Part shown: positions 17,576 to 26,125 of the stretch, piece after piece | Position numbering within the stretch: position 1 is the stretch's first letter | How the letters are laid out: the number at the start of each line of letters is the position of its first letter | Origin: CAVUCH01 sp963739995 | GTDB taxonomy: Bacteria > Acidobacteriota > Vicinamibacteria > Vicinamibacterales > JAENWD01 | Length of the DNA stretch: 64,000 bases | Assembly (NCBI GenBank): GCA_963739995.1 | Contig: CAVUCH010000005.1 | Coordinates: 255,759 to 319,758, forward strand | Reading direction: 5' to 3' | Translations under genes and position numbers: made by a program | Notes under the pieces: generated by a model | Seen by the model: the letters and a program-made list of their open reading frames with translations, nothing else | Databases searched by the model: none | Told to the model about the DNA's origin: nothing

Positions 17576-18471
17576 CGCACGCCTGCGGACTCGGCGACCG
17601 GCACCTCCGGTGTGGCGAGCTCCGGGGCGGTGCACATGAACCGCAACGCGCGCGCGAGCGTGTCCTTCAGCTCACGGCGGTCGACGACCATGTCGATCAT
17701 CCCGTGATCGAGGAGAAATTCGCTGCGCTGGAAGCCCTCCGGCAGCTTCTGCCTGATGGTTTGCTCGATGACACGCGGCCCGGCGAAGCCAATCAGCGCT
17801 TTCGGTTCCGCGATGTTCAGGTCGCCCAGCATCGCGAAGCTGGCCGTGACCCCGCCGGTCGTGGGGTCTGTGAGGATCGAGATGTAAGGCAGCCTCGCGC
17901 GGTCGAGCCGCGCGAGCGCCGCGCTGATCTTGGCCATCTGCATCAGCGAGAGCGCGCCTTCCATCATGCGGGCTCCGCCGGAGCAGGAGACAATCACCAC
18001 CGGCAGTCGGCGGTCAATCGCACGCTCGATCGACCGCGTGATCTTTTCGCCGACGACCACGCCCATGCTGCCGCCGATGAACGCGTACTCCATCGCCGCC
18101 ACAACGCACGGCTGGCCGTCGATCTCACCCGTGGCGGAAATCACGGCGTCCTTCACGCCGGTCGCCTGCCGCGTGGACCGTAGCCGTTCCGCATACGGCT
18201 TCGTGTCCGCGAACTCCAGGGGGTCCACCGAGACCAGGCCTTCGTCGTACGCGACGAACCGGCCTCCATCCAGCAGCATGCGCAGCCGGTCGGTCGCGCC
18301 AATCCGGAAGTGGTGCCCGCACTTCGGGCAGACATGGAGGCTTGCCGCGAGATCCTTGTTGTAGATCGCCTGCGAACAGCCGGGGCACTTCACCCAGAGG
18401 CCTTCAGGAATCTTGCTGGCCTTGACGGGCGTCGATTCGATCGGCTTGCGGCTCTTCTTGAACCAGGCCAT
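17572..18471 (-). CDS. accD: Acetyl-CoA carboxylase carboxyltransferase subunit beta
   Basis: A 299-residue AccD with the N-terminal zinc ribbon (Cys 29, 32, 48 and 51 in CPGC...CPKC). The crotonase-like carboxyltransferase core includes GGSMGVVVGEK, SCSGGARMMEG and DPTTGGVTASFA. With AccA it transfers carboxyl from carboxybiotin to acetyl-CoA, making malonyl-CoA for fatty acid synthesis. The stop codon is shared with the GTG start of folC in a GTGA overlap. It is 62 bases from the deoxynucleoside kinase gene, and the two may be one transcript. Confidence 0.97.
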   Translation of the reverse strand: MAWFKKSRKPIESTPVKASKIPEGLWVKCPGCSQAIYNKDLAASLHVCPKCGHHFRIGATDRLRMLLDGGRFVAYDEGLVSVDPLEFADTKPYAERLRSTRQATGVKDAVISATGEIDGQPCVVAAMEYAFIGGSMGVVVGEKITRSIERAIDRRLPVVIVSCSGGARMMEGALSLMQMAKISAALARLDRARLPYISILTDPTTGGVTASFAMLGDLNIAEPKALIGFAGPRVIEQTIRQKLPEGFQRSEFLLDHGMIDMVVDRRELKDTLARALRFMCTAPELATPEVPVAESAGVR

Positions 18472-18533
18472 AACCGGCGAGCTTAGAAGGTTGGCGGGCT
18501 GAGGTCAAGGAATCCGGGCCGGGAGGCAGGCAT

Positions 18534-19172
18534 TCAACCCGTGCGCGGTACGTAATACCGCGTGCCCTTGCCCATCGTGTCGATTTGCCGAACCAGGTCG
18601 TCGAGCATGTCGTCGCTCGAGGCCGGGGCAAACTGGGACGTTTCCACCACGAGCAGCGGGCTGGCGGCGTAGTGGAAGAAGAAGTGGTGGTAGGCCTCGT
18701 TCAGCTCCTGCAGGTACTGCTCGTCGGGCACGATGCGTTCGCTGTCGGCCTCCACGGCATGGTCCCGCGTGCGCTTGAGCAGCACCTCCGTGGGTGCCTG
18801 CAGGTAGATGACGAGATCGGGCGGGACCACGTCGCGCGACAGGAGATCGTAGAGCCGCTGGTAGATGAACAGCTCGTTGTCGTCGAGGTTCAAATACGCG
18901 TAGATCTTGTCCTTGTCGAACAGGTAGTCGCTGACCGTCTGCTGGCTGAAAAGATCGGCCTGCTCGAGGGCGCTCTGCTGCCGATGCCGGCTGAGGAGGT
19001 AAAAGAGCTGCGCCTGGAGTGCCGCGCCCGGCCGCTCGGCATAGAAATCGGCGAGAAACGGATTCTCGAGGTCCTCGAGGTCCAGCGTCGCGTCGAGCCG
19101 GGTGGCCAGGCGCTCGGCGAGCGCGGACTTGCCGACCCCTGTCGGCCCTTCGATCGCGATGTGCCGGAACAT
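18534..19172 (-). CDS. Deoxynucleoside kinase family protein (dGK/dAK-like)
   Basis: A 212-residue P-loop kinase of the deoxyadenosine/deoxyguanosine kinase family, which phosphorylates deoxynucleosides in salvage. The P-loop is GPTGVGKS (residues 9-16). A DLENPFLADFY-type motif, the ERS-like DKDKIYAYLNLDDNE and a lid of RTRDHAVE follow. Specificity is not deducible. The start MFRHIAIEG at 19172 lies only 11 bases after a TATACT box, so the leader is extremely short; no Shine-Dalgarno site is visible. It is first in the run kinase-accD-folC-lptD. Confidence 0.86.
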   Translation of the reverse strand: MFRHIAIEGPTGVGKSALAERLATRLDATLDLEDLENPFLADFYAERPGAALQAQLFYLLSRHRQQSALEQADLFSQQTVSDYLFDKDKIYAYLNLDDNELFIYQRLYDLLSRDVVPPDLVIYLQAPTEVLLKRTRDHAVEADSERIVPDEQYLQELNEAYHHFFFHYAASPLLVVETSQFAPASSDDMLDDLVRQIDTMGKGTRYYVPRTG

Positions 19173-19183
19173 GAGGTCGCGCG

Positions 19184-19213
19184 AGTATAGTCACGCGCCC
19201 GCGCGAGCGGCAA
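19184..19213 (-). promoter_or_regulatory. Promoter of the deoxynucleoside kinase operon
   Basis: Minus strand TTGCCG (19208-19213), an 18-base spacer, then TATACT (19184-19189). Transcription would start about 5 bases before the kinase ATG. On the plus strand of the same gap, TGCTATCAT (19231-19239) is an extended -10 for the divergent lipoprotein gene. Confidence 0.5.
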
Positions 19214-19342
19214 GCCGCCGCTCAGCCACGTGCTATCATGCGGCCCCGCGGGATCGGGAACATCCCGCTGCCTCTCGCCGCCGCACGCCGCCGAGGGAAT
19301 CGCGTGGCGCGCCACCCTCCGCGTGGAGACACTGACACAGCC

Positions 19343-21481
19343 GTGACACGCACGATTTCGCTCTCTATTCTTGCGATGGGCTTCCTCGCGTACGGGTGTG
19401 CGTCTGCACCCCCTCGCGCGACCGGACCGCCGTCCACGACGTTCGAGCAGTCGCTCGCCTGGATCATCCGGCTCGAAGACCAGCGCATCCTGCGCGACGA
19501 GGCGCCCGCTTCGCCCCCTGAGGCAGCCAGCGCCCCGCGCAATCGCCGCGGGCCCGCAGCGGGACCCGCGGCGCCGCCGGTGCCGGATCTCGTCGCCGCG
19601 CTGACACAGGGCGATCCACGAGTTCGCCGGCGCGCGGCGTTGGCGGTCGGGCGGGTCGGGTTGGTGGACGGCATCCTCCCGCTCACGCGCGTGCTGTCGA
19701 CAGACGCGGATCCTGAAGTGCGGCAGATGGCGGCGTTCGCCCTCGGGCTGATTGGCCGGGAGGCAGCGACCGCGGCCCTCGTGGCCGCATTGAAGGATGC
19801 GTCGCCGCTCGTGCAGGGTCGCGCGGCCGAGGCGCTCGGAGCGATCGGGGCAAAGGCACATGCGGCGGACATCGCCGCGATGATGCGGCCGCACGTGGAC
19901 GCGGGGGTGCTGCGCGCGATCACGCCCGACGAGCTCACGTACCCGCTCGCGCCCGAAGCGGAAGCCGTTCGTCTCGGGCTGTACGCGTTCGCGCGCCTGA
20001 AGGCGTACGACGCGCTTGCCTCGATCGTGCTCACTCCCGACGGGCGGCCTGTGTCCGAGTGGTGGCCGGTGGCGTACGCACTCGGACGGGCGGAGGACCC
20101 ACGCGCGGCTGCCGCGCTCACGGCACTCACGCGGAGCGCCGGCATGTACAGCCGCGCGTTCGCCGCCCGGGGGCTGGGACAGGTCAAGGCATCATCGTCG
20201 GAGCCCGTGCTGCTGTCCCTCGCGGAAGACGTCGCCCGCCAGCCGCTGGTGGCGCTCGAGGCGGTCCGGGCGCTTGCGGCCCTCGAGGCGCGCGCGGCAG
20301 CCCCGGTCTTCGTCCGCGTGATGGAAGGGCCTGCCCTCGATACCGCATTCAGAACCGAGGTGATCACCGCGCTCGGACGCGTCGGATCGAGCGAACACAG
20401 CGAGCGCCTGCTGGACTTTCTCACGGATCCGGCACCGGGAGTCCGAGCCGCCGCGTTTCGCACGTTGGGGGCCATCGACCGCGAGGGCTTCCTCTCGGCG
20501 CTCTCCGGCCTCGAGCCGGATCGGCACTGGACCGTGCGGGCGGCCGTGGCGTCGACGCTCGGAACACTGGACGGGGAGCAGGCCGTGCCGCTGCTGCTGC
20601 CCTTGTTGAAGGATCAGGATCAGCGGGCGGTGCCGGCCGTGCTCGCCGCGCTCGCCGCGGTGAAGGCGCCCGAGGTCGACCGCATTCTCCTGGAGCATCT
20701 GAAGGCCGACGATCCGGTCGTGCGCGCGGCCGCGGCGTCCGCGCTTGGCGAGCTGCGGCCGGCCGGTACGGCGGACGCCCTGGCGACCGCCTATCGTACG
20801 GCCGAGCGGGACCCGACCTATGTGGCGCGCGGCGCCATCATCGGCGCGCTCGCGAAGTATGATCGCGCCGCGGCGGAGCCCACCCTCATCGCGGCACTCA
20901 AAGACAAGGACTGGGCTGTTCGCGTGCGCGCGGCGTCGCTGCTGCAGACGATCGATCCGGCGCGGGAGGCGGCGGCTACAATCCGTCCCGCTCCGACCAC
21001 GGTCGACACGGCGACGATTGCGTCGAGCCCGGTCGTGTCGCCGCCGTACTCCACGCACGTCTACGTGGACACCGACAAGGGGACGATCCAGATCGAGCTC
21101 GCGGTGCTCGATGCGCCGCTGACGGCGTTCAGCTTCATCACGCTCGCCCGCAAGGGCTTCTTCGATGGGCTGAGCATTCATCGCGTTGTACCCGGATTCG
21201 TCCTGCAGGACGGCGACCCGCGCGGCGACGGCGAAGGCGGCCCGGGCTACACGCTCCGTGACGAGATCAACGAGCGTCCGTACCTGCGAGGCACAATCGG
21301 CATGGCGCTGGACTGGGAGGAGACCGGCGGCAGCCAGTACTTCATCACCTACGGCCCGCAGCCACACCTCGACGGTCGTTACACCGTCTTCGGACAGGTC
21401 ATCGGCGGGATGGAGGTCGTGGAGCAGCTGCGGCCGTGGGACGTGGTGCGGCGCGTGCGCGTGTGGGACGGCGTGCGGTAG
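19343..21481 (+). CDS. HEAT-repeat lipoprotein with C-terminal cyclophilin-type peptidyl-prolyl isomerase
   Basis: A 712-residue two-part protein. A signal sequence ends in a relaxed lipobox (LAYGC, Cys19). A long run of PBS-lyase/HEAT repeats follows (about residues 75-560, with recurring PEVRQMAAFALG-like and PVVRAAAASALGEL-like units). The last 145 residues are a cyclophilin domain: FITLARKGFFDG, HRVVPGFVLQDGDP, GTIGMALD and SQYFIT. Such proteins would catalyse proline isomerisation during periplasmic folding, with HEAT repeats as a partner-binding scaffold; the partner is unknown. The start is taken as GTG 19343 because it gives the lipoprotein signal. GTG 19304 and ATG 19238 are upstream alternatives. 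Monocistronic. Confidence 0.85.
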   Translation: MTRTISLSILAMGFLAYGCASAPPRATGPPSTTFEQSLAWIIRLEDQRILRDEAPASPPEAASAPRNRRGPAAGPAAPPVPDLVAALTQGDPRVRRRAALAVGRVGLVDGILPLTRVLSTDADPEVRQMAAFALGLIGREAATAALVAALKDASPLVQGRAAEALGAIGAKAHAADIAAMMRPHVDAGVLRAITPDELTYPLAPEAEAVRLGLYAFARLKAYDALASIVLTPDGRPVSEWWPVAYALGRAEDPRAAAALTALTRSAGMYSRAFAARGLGQVKASSSEPVLLSLAEDVARQPLVALEAVRALAALEARAAAPVFVRVMEGPALDTAFRTEVITALGRVGSSEHSERLLDFLTDPAPGVRAAAFRTLGAIDREGFLSALSGLEPDRHWTVRAAVASTLGTLDGEQAVPLLLPLLKDQDQRAVPAVLAALAAVKAPEVDRILLEHLKADDPVVRAAAASALGELRPAGTADALATAYRTAERDPTYVARGAIIGALAKYDRAAAEPTLIAALKDKDWAVRVRAASLLQTIDPAREAAATIRPAPTTVDTATIASSPVVSPPYSTHVYVDTDKGTIQIELAVLDAPLTAFSFITLARKGFFDGLSIHRVVPGFVLQDGDPRGDGEGGPGYTLRDEINERPYLRGTIGMALDWEETGGSQYFITYGPQPHLDGRYTVFGQVIGGMEVVEQLRPWDVVRRVRVWDGVR

Positions 21482-21489
21482 CGGCGTAC

Positions 21490-21521
21490 AAAAAACGGGG
21501 GCGCAAACCTTCGCGCCCCAC
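21490..21521 (-). terminator. Rho-independent terminator of the first micro-gene
   Basis: Read on the minus strand, GGGGCGC and GCGCCCC pair around an 8-base loop and are followed by CGTTTTTT. It lies about 20 bases after the stop of the 18-residue gene. Confidence 0.8.
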
Positions 21522-21539
21522 GGAGAACGGGTCTCGGTC

Positions 21540-21596
21540 TTACCGCTTCTTCGCGGCTGCCTTCTTCTTCCCGCCCTTGGCTGCTTTCTTGGCCAT
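21540..21596 (-). CDS. 18-residue Lys/Ala/Gly peptide (micro-gene 1)
   Basis: This reads MAKKAAKGGKKKAAAKKR then TAA. Nine of 18 residues are Lys or Arg. AGGGGGG lies about six bases before the ATG, and a good terminator follows the stop. A second gene of nearly the same protein sequence sits 188 bases upstream on the same strand. The two use different wobble codons for several shared residues, which suggests selection on the peptide. KAAKK-type composition is shared with the tails of bacterial histone H1-like proteins, so nucleic-acid binding is a reasonable guess. No function is established. Confidence 0.7.
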   Translation of the reverse strand: MAKKAAKGGKKKAAAKKR

Positions 21597-21747
21597 GCGA
21601 ATCCCCCCTTTCATCCGTGTGGATATGCGATTGGGTCATCCGCGCCAGCGCTGGTGAGCTGCCGCCTGGCACGCGTCACGGCCGCTGCCGGATGCCCTCG
21701 CGTCGATGCCGCCTTCCCGCGAGCGGAACAAGCGGCGATTCCTGTAC

Positions 21748-21779
21748 AAAAAGGGGGGGTGTTCGGCTGAACACCCCCT
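21748..21779 (-). terminator. Rho-independent terminator of the second micro-gene
   Basis: On the minus strand GGGGGTGTTC-AGCC-GAACACCCCC forms a 10-bp stem and is followed by CCTTTTTG. It lies only about 6 bases after the stop of the 20-residue gene. It separates the two micro-genes, so each appears to be its own unit. Confidence 0.85.
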
Positions 21780-21784
21780 GCGGC

Positions 21785-21847
21785 TTACCGCTTCTTCGCG
21801 GCCTTCTTCTTGCCGCCAGCGGCCTTCTTCGCAGCTTTCTTCGCCAT
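21785..21847 (-). CDS. 20-residue Lys/Ala/Gly peptide (micro-gene 2)
   Basis: This reads MAKKAAKKAAGGKKKAAKKR then TAA; 10 of 20 residues are basic. The Shine-Dalgarno sequence is near ideal (GGAGGAGAA directly before the ATG). A consensus-like promoter lies about 95 bases upstream and a strong terminator just downstream. Together these make a complete minimal gene. The peptide is a paralogue of micro-gene 1; both start MAKKAAK and end AKKR. It may be a nucleoid- or RNA-binding peptide, but this is inference from composition only. Confidence 0.75.
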   Translation of the reverse strand: MAKKAAKKAAGGKKKAAKKR

Positions 21848-21940
21848 TTCTCCTCCAGGAGCGGTGGTTGCTCAGCGTGCCCACCGTTATTGGTTGTAAC
21901 AACGGGTGGTCTGAGCGGTCCACCCTCATACAAGATGTAG

Positions 21941-21968
21941 ATTATGGATGAGAAAAATCGTGTGTCAA
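21941..21968 (-). promoter_or_regulatory. Promoter of micro-gene 2
   Basis: Minus strand TTGACA (21963-21968), 16 bases, CATAAT (21941-21946). The leader to the ATG would be about 85 bases. Two more TTGACA boxes occur upstream on the same strand at 21987-21992 and 22032-22037, in an AT-rich patch (about 21890-22025) that stands out in this GC-rich genome. Confidence 0.65.
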
Positions 21969-22129
21969 GCATAAAGTGCGCGAGATTGTCAAAAAAAAGC
22001 GATCGATGTGCAATCATTTTTGCTCGTTGCTTGTCAAGTCGAGCTCTCAGAGCGGGCGCACGTCGAGACCTGCAGCCATGCGGGCCGCGCCCGCGCGTTT
22101 TCTGCGGCCGACCGTGTGGTGAAAGCCGA

Positions 22130-23683
22130 TCAACGAGGCGTGCGAAGGGGTGCGTGCGCCTTGAGACGCGCGACTTCACGTGCGGCGAGCTGCCGCGTAC
22201 GCGCGTCGGCGCCGAACACGCGGCTCGCGTTGCGATAGGACTCGATCGCGCCGGCGCGATCGTCGGACGACTCGAGCAGCGCGGCGCGTTCGACGTACGC
22301 GCGGGCGAGGAACACGGGCGGCGCGACCGGGCGCGCCGCGATGACGCGGCCGAACAGCATGATGGCCCGGTCGAATTCGGCGCGCGCACGGTGGACGCGA
22401 GCCCTGCGGAAGGCAGCGACCGGATCGCCCGGTCGTAGCGCCAGCGCACGATCGAGGGCCCGCTCCGCCTCGTCGAGCGCGCCGCGTTCGTATGCGCGCC
22501 AGCCGGCGAGCGAGAGCGCGTACGCCTGGCCGTTCACCGGATCCGCGGCGCGCCGCAGCCCTTCGCGTGCCGCGTCGGCGAGGCCGGCCGGATCGCGCCG
22601 CGGTGCTGCAGTGATGGCTGCGCGGTACGCGGCGAGCGCCTGCGACCGCCGGCCGAGCCGCGCCTCGAATCGCCCGCGCAGCAGCTGGGCGCGCGCGAGC
22701 GCGGCGTACGGTGCTGCCGGCGGATCGCGAATGATGGCGCCCACGAGATCGAGCGCCCGATCCGTTTCGTAGAGCTCGTCGAGCCGCTCGGCCGCGCCGA
22801 GGCGTGCGCGCGCCGCGGCGAGTGGCGCCGCATGCACCCGCCCGGCGTCGGCCGCCGCCAGCAGTTCCTGCCACGTGGCGAGGCTCGCCGATGGATCGTG
22901 GAAGTGCTGCTCCTCGACTTCAGCGATTCGTTGCGGGAAGAGCGGATTGCGCGGGTAGCGGGCGTGCAGCCCCTGCAGCACCGCTAGGCCGCGCTGCGGC
23001 TGCTCCTCGTACCAGAAGTAGATCCAGTGCAGCTGGTAGTCGGCCTCGCCGCGAAGCAGCGTGCCGTGTTTGCGCGCAAACAGCATGTCGCGCAACCCGC
23101 CGACGCGGTCGCCGCCGGGCAGCAGCAGCAGGAAGCGAAGGAACTTGGCGGCCGCGGGCGCAACATCGGCGTAGTACTTGTAGAGACCGATCCCGAAGCG
23201 CGCGTCGTGGAGGGACGGGTCCAGCGCGAGCGCCTGCTCGAGCGCCCACTTGATCCGCTTGCCGTCTCGAGCGGCCGCGACCCGTTCGGCTCGGAGCACC
23301 TTCCACTGCACGCGGGCGCCGTAGGCCGCTCCCAGATAGAACCACGCTTCCGCGCGCTGCGGTTCGCTCATCGTCCACGCGTCAGCAGCCGCGATTGCCG
23401 CCTCGACCCTCCGTTCGAACTCCGCATCGAGCGCCGTGCTCTCGTCATCGAGCTGGATCTGCCACCAGAGCGCACTGACGTGCAGGAGCTGGCACGCCAC
23501 CGGCGGCGCCGGGCCGCAGACGCGTGCTGTGGCCGCGGCCGCAGTGTCGAACGCGGCGTCGAGGATGAGGTCGTAGACCGCGGCAAGGCGGGCGGCTTCG
23601 GTGAGCGGTGCCGAGGAGGTGGCGGCTCCACCGTTGAGCATCGCAAGCGCCGCGAGCACCAGCCCCGCGCGCCCGAGTGTCAC
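22130..23683 (-). CDS. TPR-repeat exported protein
   Basis: A 517-residue protein with a hydrophobic N-terminus (LVLAALAMLNGGAA) that could be a signal peptide. Alpha-helical repeat units follow; the last third has clear TPR-type repeats (ALSLAGWRAYERGALDEAERALDRALALRPGDP is one). Middle segments such as RVQWKVLRAERVAAARDGKRIKWALEQALALDPSLHDARFGIGLYKYY are also TPR-like. TPR proteins are scaffolds; no enzymatic motif is visible. The GTG at 23683 overlaps the ddl stop codon as GTGA, so it is coupled to ddl and may serve envelope biogenesis. Confidence 0.8.
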   Translation of the reverse strand: MTLGRAGLVLAALAMLNGGAATSSAPLTEAARLAAVYDLILDAAFDTAAAATARVCGPAPPVACQLLHVSALWWQIQLDDESTALDAEFERRVEAAIAAADAWTMSEPQRAEAWFYLGAAYGARVQWKVLRAERVAAARDGKRIKWALEQALALDPSLHDARFGIGLYKYYADVAPAAAKFLRFLLLLPGGDRVGGLRDMLFARKHGTLLRGEADYQLHWIYFWYEEQPQRGLAVLQGLHARYPRNPLFPQRIAEVEEQHFHDPSASLATWQELLAAADAGRVHAAPLAAARARLGAAERLDELYETDRALDLVGAIIRDPPAAPYAALARAQLLRGRFEARLGRRSQALAAYRAAITAAPRRDPAGLADAAREGLRRAADPVNGQAYALSLAGWRAYERGALDEAERALDRALALRPGDPVAAFRRARVHRARAEFDRAIMLFGRVIAARPVAPPVFLARAYVERAALLESSDDRAGAIESYRNASRVFGADARTRQLAAREVARLKAHAPLRTPR

Positions 23684-24834
23684 ACCACGCTCGTCCGCAG
23701 CCGTTGCTTGTCGGCGTGGCGCGCGAGGGCGAGCCGGATGAGGCGATCGAGCAGCGCCGGATATTCGAGCCCGCTGGCGGCCCACAGCTTCGCAAACATG
23801 CTGATGGTCGTGAACCCTGGGATGGTGTTCAGCTCGTTGACGAACAGCTGTCCGGTGCGCCGCGACAGCAGGAAGTCCACCCGCGCCATCCCGGCGGCAT
23901 CGATGGCGCGGAACGCCTCGACCGCCATGTGGCGGATCGTGTCCAGCTGTTCGCCAGGGAGCGGCGCAGGGATGACGATTGCCGACTGGTCGTCCAGGTA
24001 CTTCGCCTCGTAGTCGTAGAACTCACGATTCGGCACGATCTCACCTGGCACGGAGGCCTCGGGATCCTCGTTGCCAAGCACCGCGCACTCGATCTCCCGG
24101 GCCTCCGGTACCGCCTGCTCGACGAGCACCTTGCGATCGAACTCGAACGCGAGATCGATCCCTTGGACCAGCGCGTCCCGGTCGGCGGCTTTCGAGATGC
24201 CGACGCTCGAGCCGAGATTGGCGGGCTTGACGAAAAGCGGATAGCCAAAGGTCGCGGCGCAGCCCCTGGCGATGGCGTCGCGCTCCCGGTCCCATTCATG
24301 GCGCAGCACCACCCGCCCGGGGCTGACCGGCAAACCGGCCGCGGCGAAGACAACTTTCATGACGGCCTTGTCCATGCCGACCGCCGAGGCCAGCACGCCG
24401 GGGCCGACGTAGGGGAGATTCGCGAGCTCCAGCAGCCCCTGCACCGTGCCGTCCTCCCCGAGCGGCCCGTGCAGCACGGGAAATACGACGTCGAGACTGA
24501 GGCCGGTGACGTAGGCGTTCTTCCCCTCGTCGGACCGGCTGCGCTCGATGGTCAGCAACGGCTCGTCGGCCGGGTACGCCACCATGTGGGTCTGGCGGCC
24601 GCCGCGCGCCGGGTGGGAGGACTGGATGCGCGCCTGCTCGATCACCTCCGAGGCGGCGAGCGCTGTCGGCGGGCGATCCGCGATGAGCCAGCGCCCGTCC
24701 TTCTCGATGCGAATGGGAATGGGCTCGAACCGACCGCGGTCGAGGTACTTGAAGATCGAGGCGGCCGATGCGATCGAGACCTCGTGCTCACCCGAGCGGC
24801 CGCCGTAGATGATGCCGATGCGAAGTTTCTTCAC
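23680..24834 (-). CDS. ddl: D-alanine--D-alanine ligase
   Basis: Ddl joins two D-alanines with ATP to make the dipeptide for peptidoglycan precursors. The 384-residue protein is an ATP-grasp enzyme: RIGIIYGGRSGEHEVSI at the N-terminus, then VLHGPLGEDGTVQG, FVKPANLGSSVGISK, EREIECAVLGNEDPEAS-like and the C-terminal VDFLLS...FVNELNTIPGFT. The start is GTG 24834 with GGGAGG about 11 bases upstream. It is transcribed divergently from tgt, with 133 bases between, and its stop is shared with the TPR gene. Confidence 0.95.
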   Translation of the reverse strand: MKKLRIGIIYGGRSGEHEVSIASAASIFKYLDRGRFEPIPIRIEKDGRWLIADRPPTALAASEVIEQARIQSSHPARGGRQTHMVAYPADEPLLTIERSRSDEGKNAYVTGLSLDVVFPVLHGPLGEDGTVQGLLELANLPYVGPGVLASAVGMDKAVMKVVFAAAGLPVSPGRVVLRHEWDRERDAIARGCAATFGYPLFVKPANLGSSVGISKAADRDALVQGIDLAFEFDRKVLVEQAVPEAREIECAVLGNEDPEASVPGEIVPNREFYDYEAKYLDDQSAIVIPAPLPGEQLDTIRHMAVEAFRAIDAAGMARVDFLLSRRTGQLFVNELNTIPGFTTISMFAKLWAASGLEYPALLDRLIRLALARHADKQRLRTSVV

Positions 24835-24967
24835 GCCGGACGTGGCCTCCCGGCCGCAGAATGCAGACGCGCACCTCGCGCCAGGCGCGTTCAGGTGCGG
24901 GCGCTGCTGGGTGGCCCCACTAATATACCTGCTTAGCTGCCGCGTTCCGCGTGCGCCGGCCCTGATT

Positions 24968-26125
24968 ATGTCGTTCGCCTTCCAGTTGCTCCACACCGAC
25001 GGCCGCGCACGCCGCGGCACGCTGCACACACCCCATGGCGTGGTGCAGACTCCCGTGTTCATGCCGGTCGGCACGCAAGGTGCGGTCAAGGCCCTTACGC
25101 ATGCGCAGCTGGAAGAGGCGGGCGCCGAGATCATTCTCGGCAACACCTACCACCTGCATCTGCGCCCCGGCGATCCGCTCATAGCCCGCCGCGGCGGGCT
25201 GCACCGTTTTACGGGGTGGACGCGCCCGATTCTGACCGACAGCGGCGGCTACCAGGTGTTCAGCCTGAGCGGCCGTCGCAAGCTCGCGGAAGAGGGCGTC
25301 ACGTTCCGCTCGCATCTGGATGGCAGCGTGCACGTCCTGTCGCCCGAGCGTGTGGTGGACATCCAGGCGCGGCTCGGGTCGGACATCGCGATGACCTTCG
25401 ACGAGTGTTTAACCTACCCGGCGGCGCACGCGGACGCGGAGGTCTCGATGACGCGCACGCTGCGGTGGGCGCGCCGCGCCCGGGACCGGTTCCTCGCAGT
25501 ACGGGACGGGGCCGACGACGAGGTGGCCGTCACGAACACCGGGCAGGCGCAGTTTGGCATCGTGCAGGGCAGTGTGTACCCGGACCTGCGCGAGCGTAGC
25601 GTCGAGGGCACCCTCGCGTTCGGGTTCGAGGCGTACGCCATCGGCGGCCTGAGCGTCGGCGAGCCCGTCGATCTCATGTACGACATCACGCAGGGCGTGT
25701 GCGCCCAGCTGCCCGCGGACCGCCCGCGGTATCTGATGGGCACTGGCACGCCGCTCGACCTGGTCGAGTGCGTGGCACGCGGAATAGACATGTTCGACTG
25801 CGTGATGCCGACCCGGAACGCCCGCAACGGCCAGCTCTTCACCCGTACCGGCCGGATCAACATCAAGAACGCGGCCTGGGCAGAGGACGAACGGCCCGCG
25901 GACGAGGTATGCCGGTGCTACACGTGCCGCACGTGTTCGCGGGCCTATCTGCGGCACCTGTACATGGCCGGGGAGATGACGGGGGCCACGCTGAACACGC
26001 TGCACAATGTCCAGTTTTACCTTGACACTATGCAATCGATCAGGGACGCTATTGAATTCGGTCGCTTCGAAGTATTCAGACAAGAGTTTCACCAGGCCTG
26101 GTCCCGCCGATCGTCACGTTCATGA
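24968..26125 (+). CDS. tgt: Queuine tRNA-ribosyltransferase
   Basis: Tgt exchanges guanine 34 for preQ1 in tRNAs with GUN anticodons, on the way to queuosine. The 385-residue protein shows the expected TPVFMPVGTQGAVKALT, ILTDSGGYQVFSL, GGLSVGEP and FDCVMPTRNARNG. The CxCxxC zinc site (CRCYTC) is followed by LRHL and the histidine ligand region. ATG 24968 is the standard start. The stop overlaps the yajC ATG as ATGA. The tgt-yajC-secD-secF order is a widely conserved bacterial operon. Confidence 0.97.
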   Translation: MSFAFQLLHTDGRARRGTLHTPHGVVQTPVFMPVGTQGAVKALTHAQLEEAGAEIILGNTYHLHLRPGDPLIARRGGLHRFTGWTRPILTDSGGYQVFSLSGRRKLAEEGVTFRSHLDGSVHVLSPERVVDIQARLGSDIAMTFDECLTYPAAHADAEVSMTRTLRWARRARDRFLAVRDGADDEVAVTNTGQAQFGIVQGSVYPDLRERSVEGTLAFGFEAYAIGGLSVGEPVDLMYDITQGVCAQLPADRPRYLMGTGTPLDLVECVARGIDMFDCVMPTRNARNGQLFTRTGRINIKNAAWAEDERPADEVCRCYTCRTCSRAYLRHLYMAGEMTGATLNTLHNVQFYLDTMQSIRDAIEFGRFEVFRQEFHQAWSRRSSRS

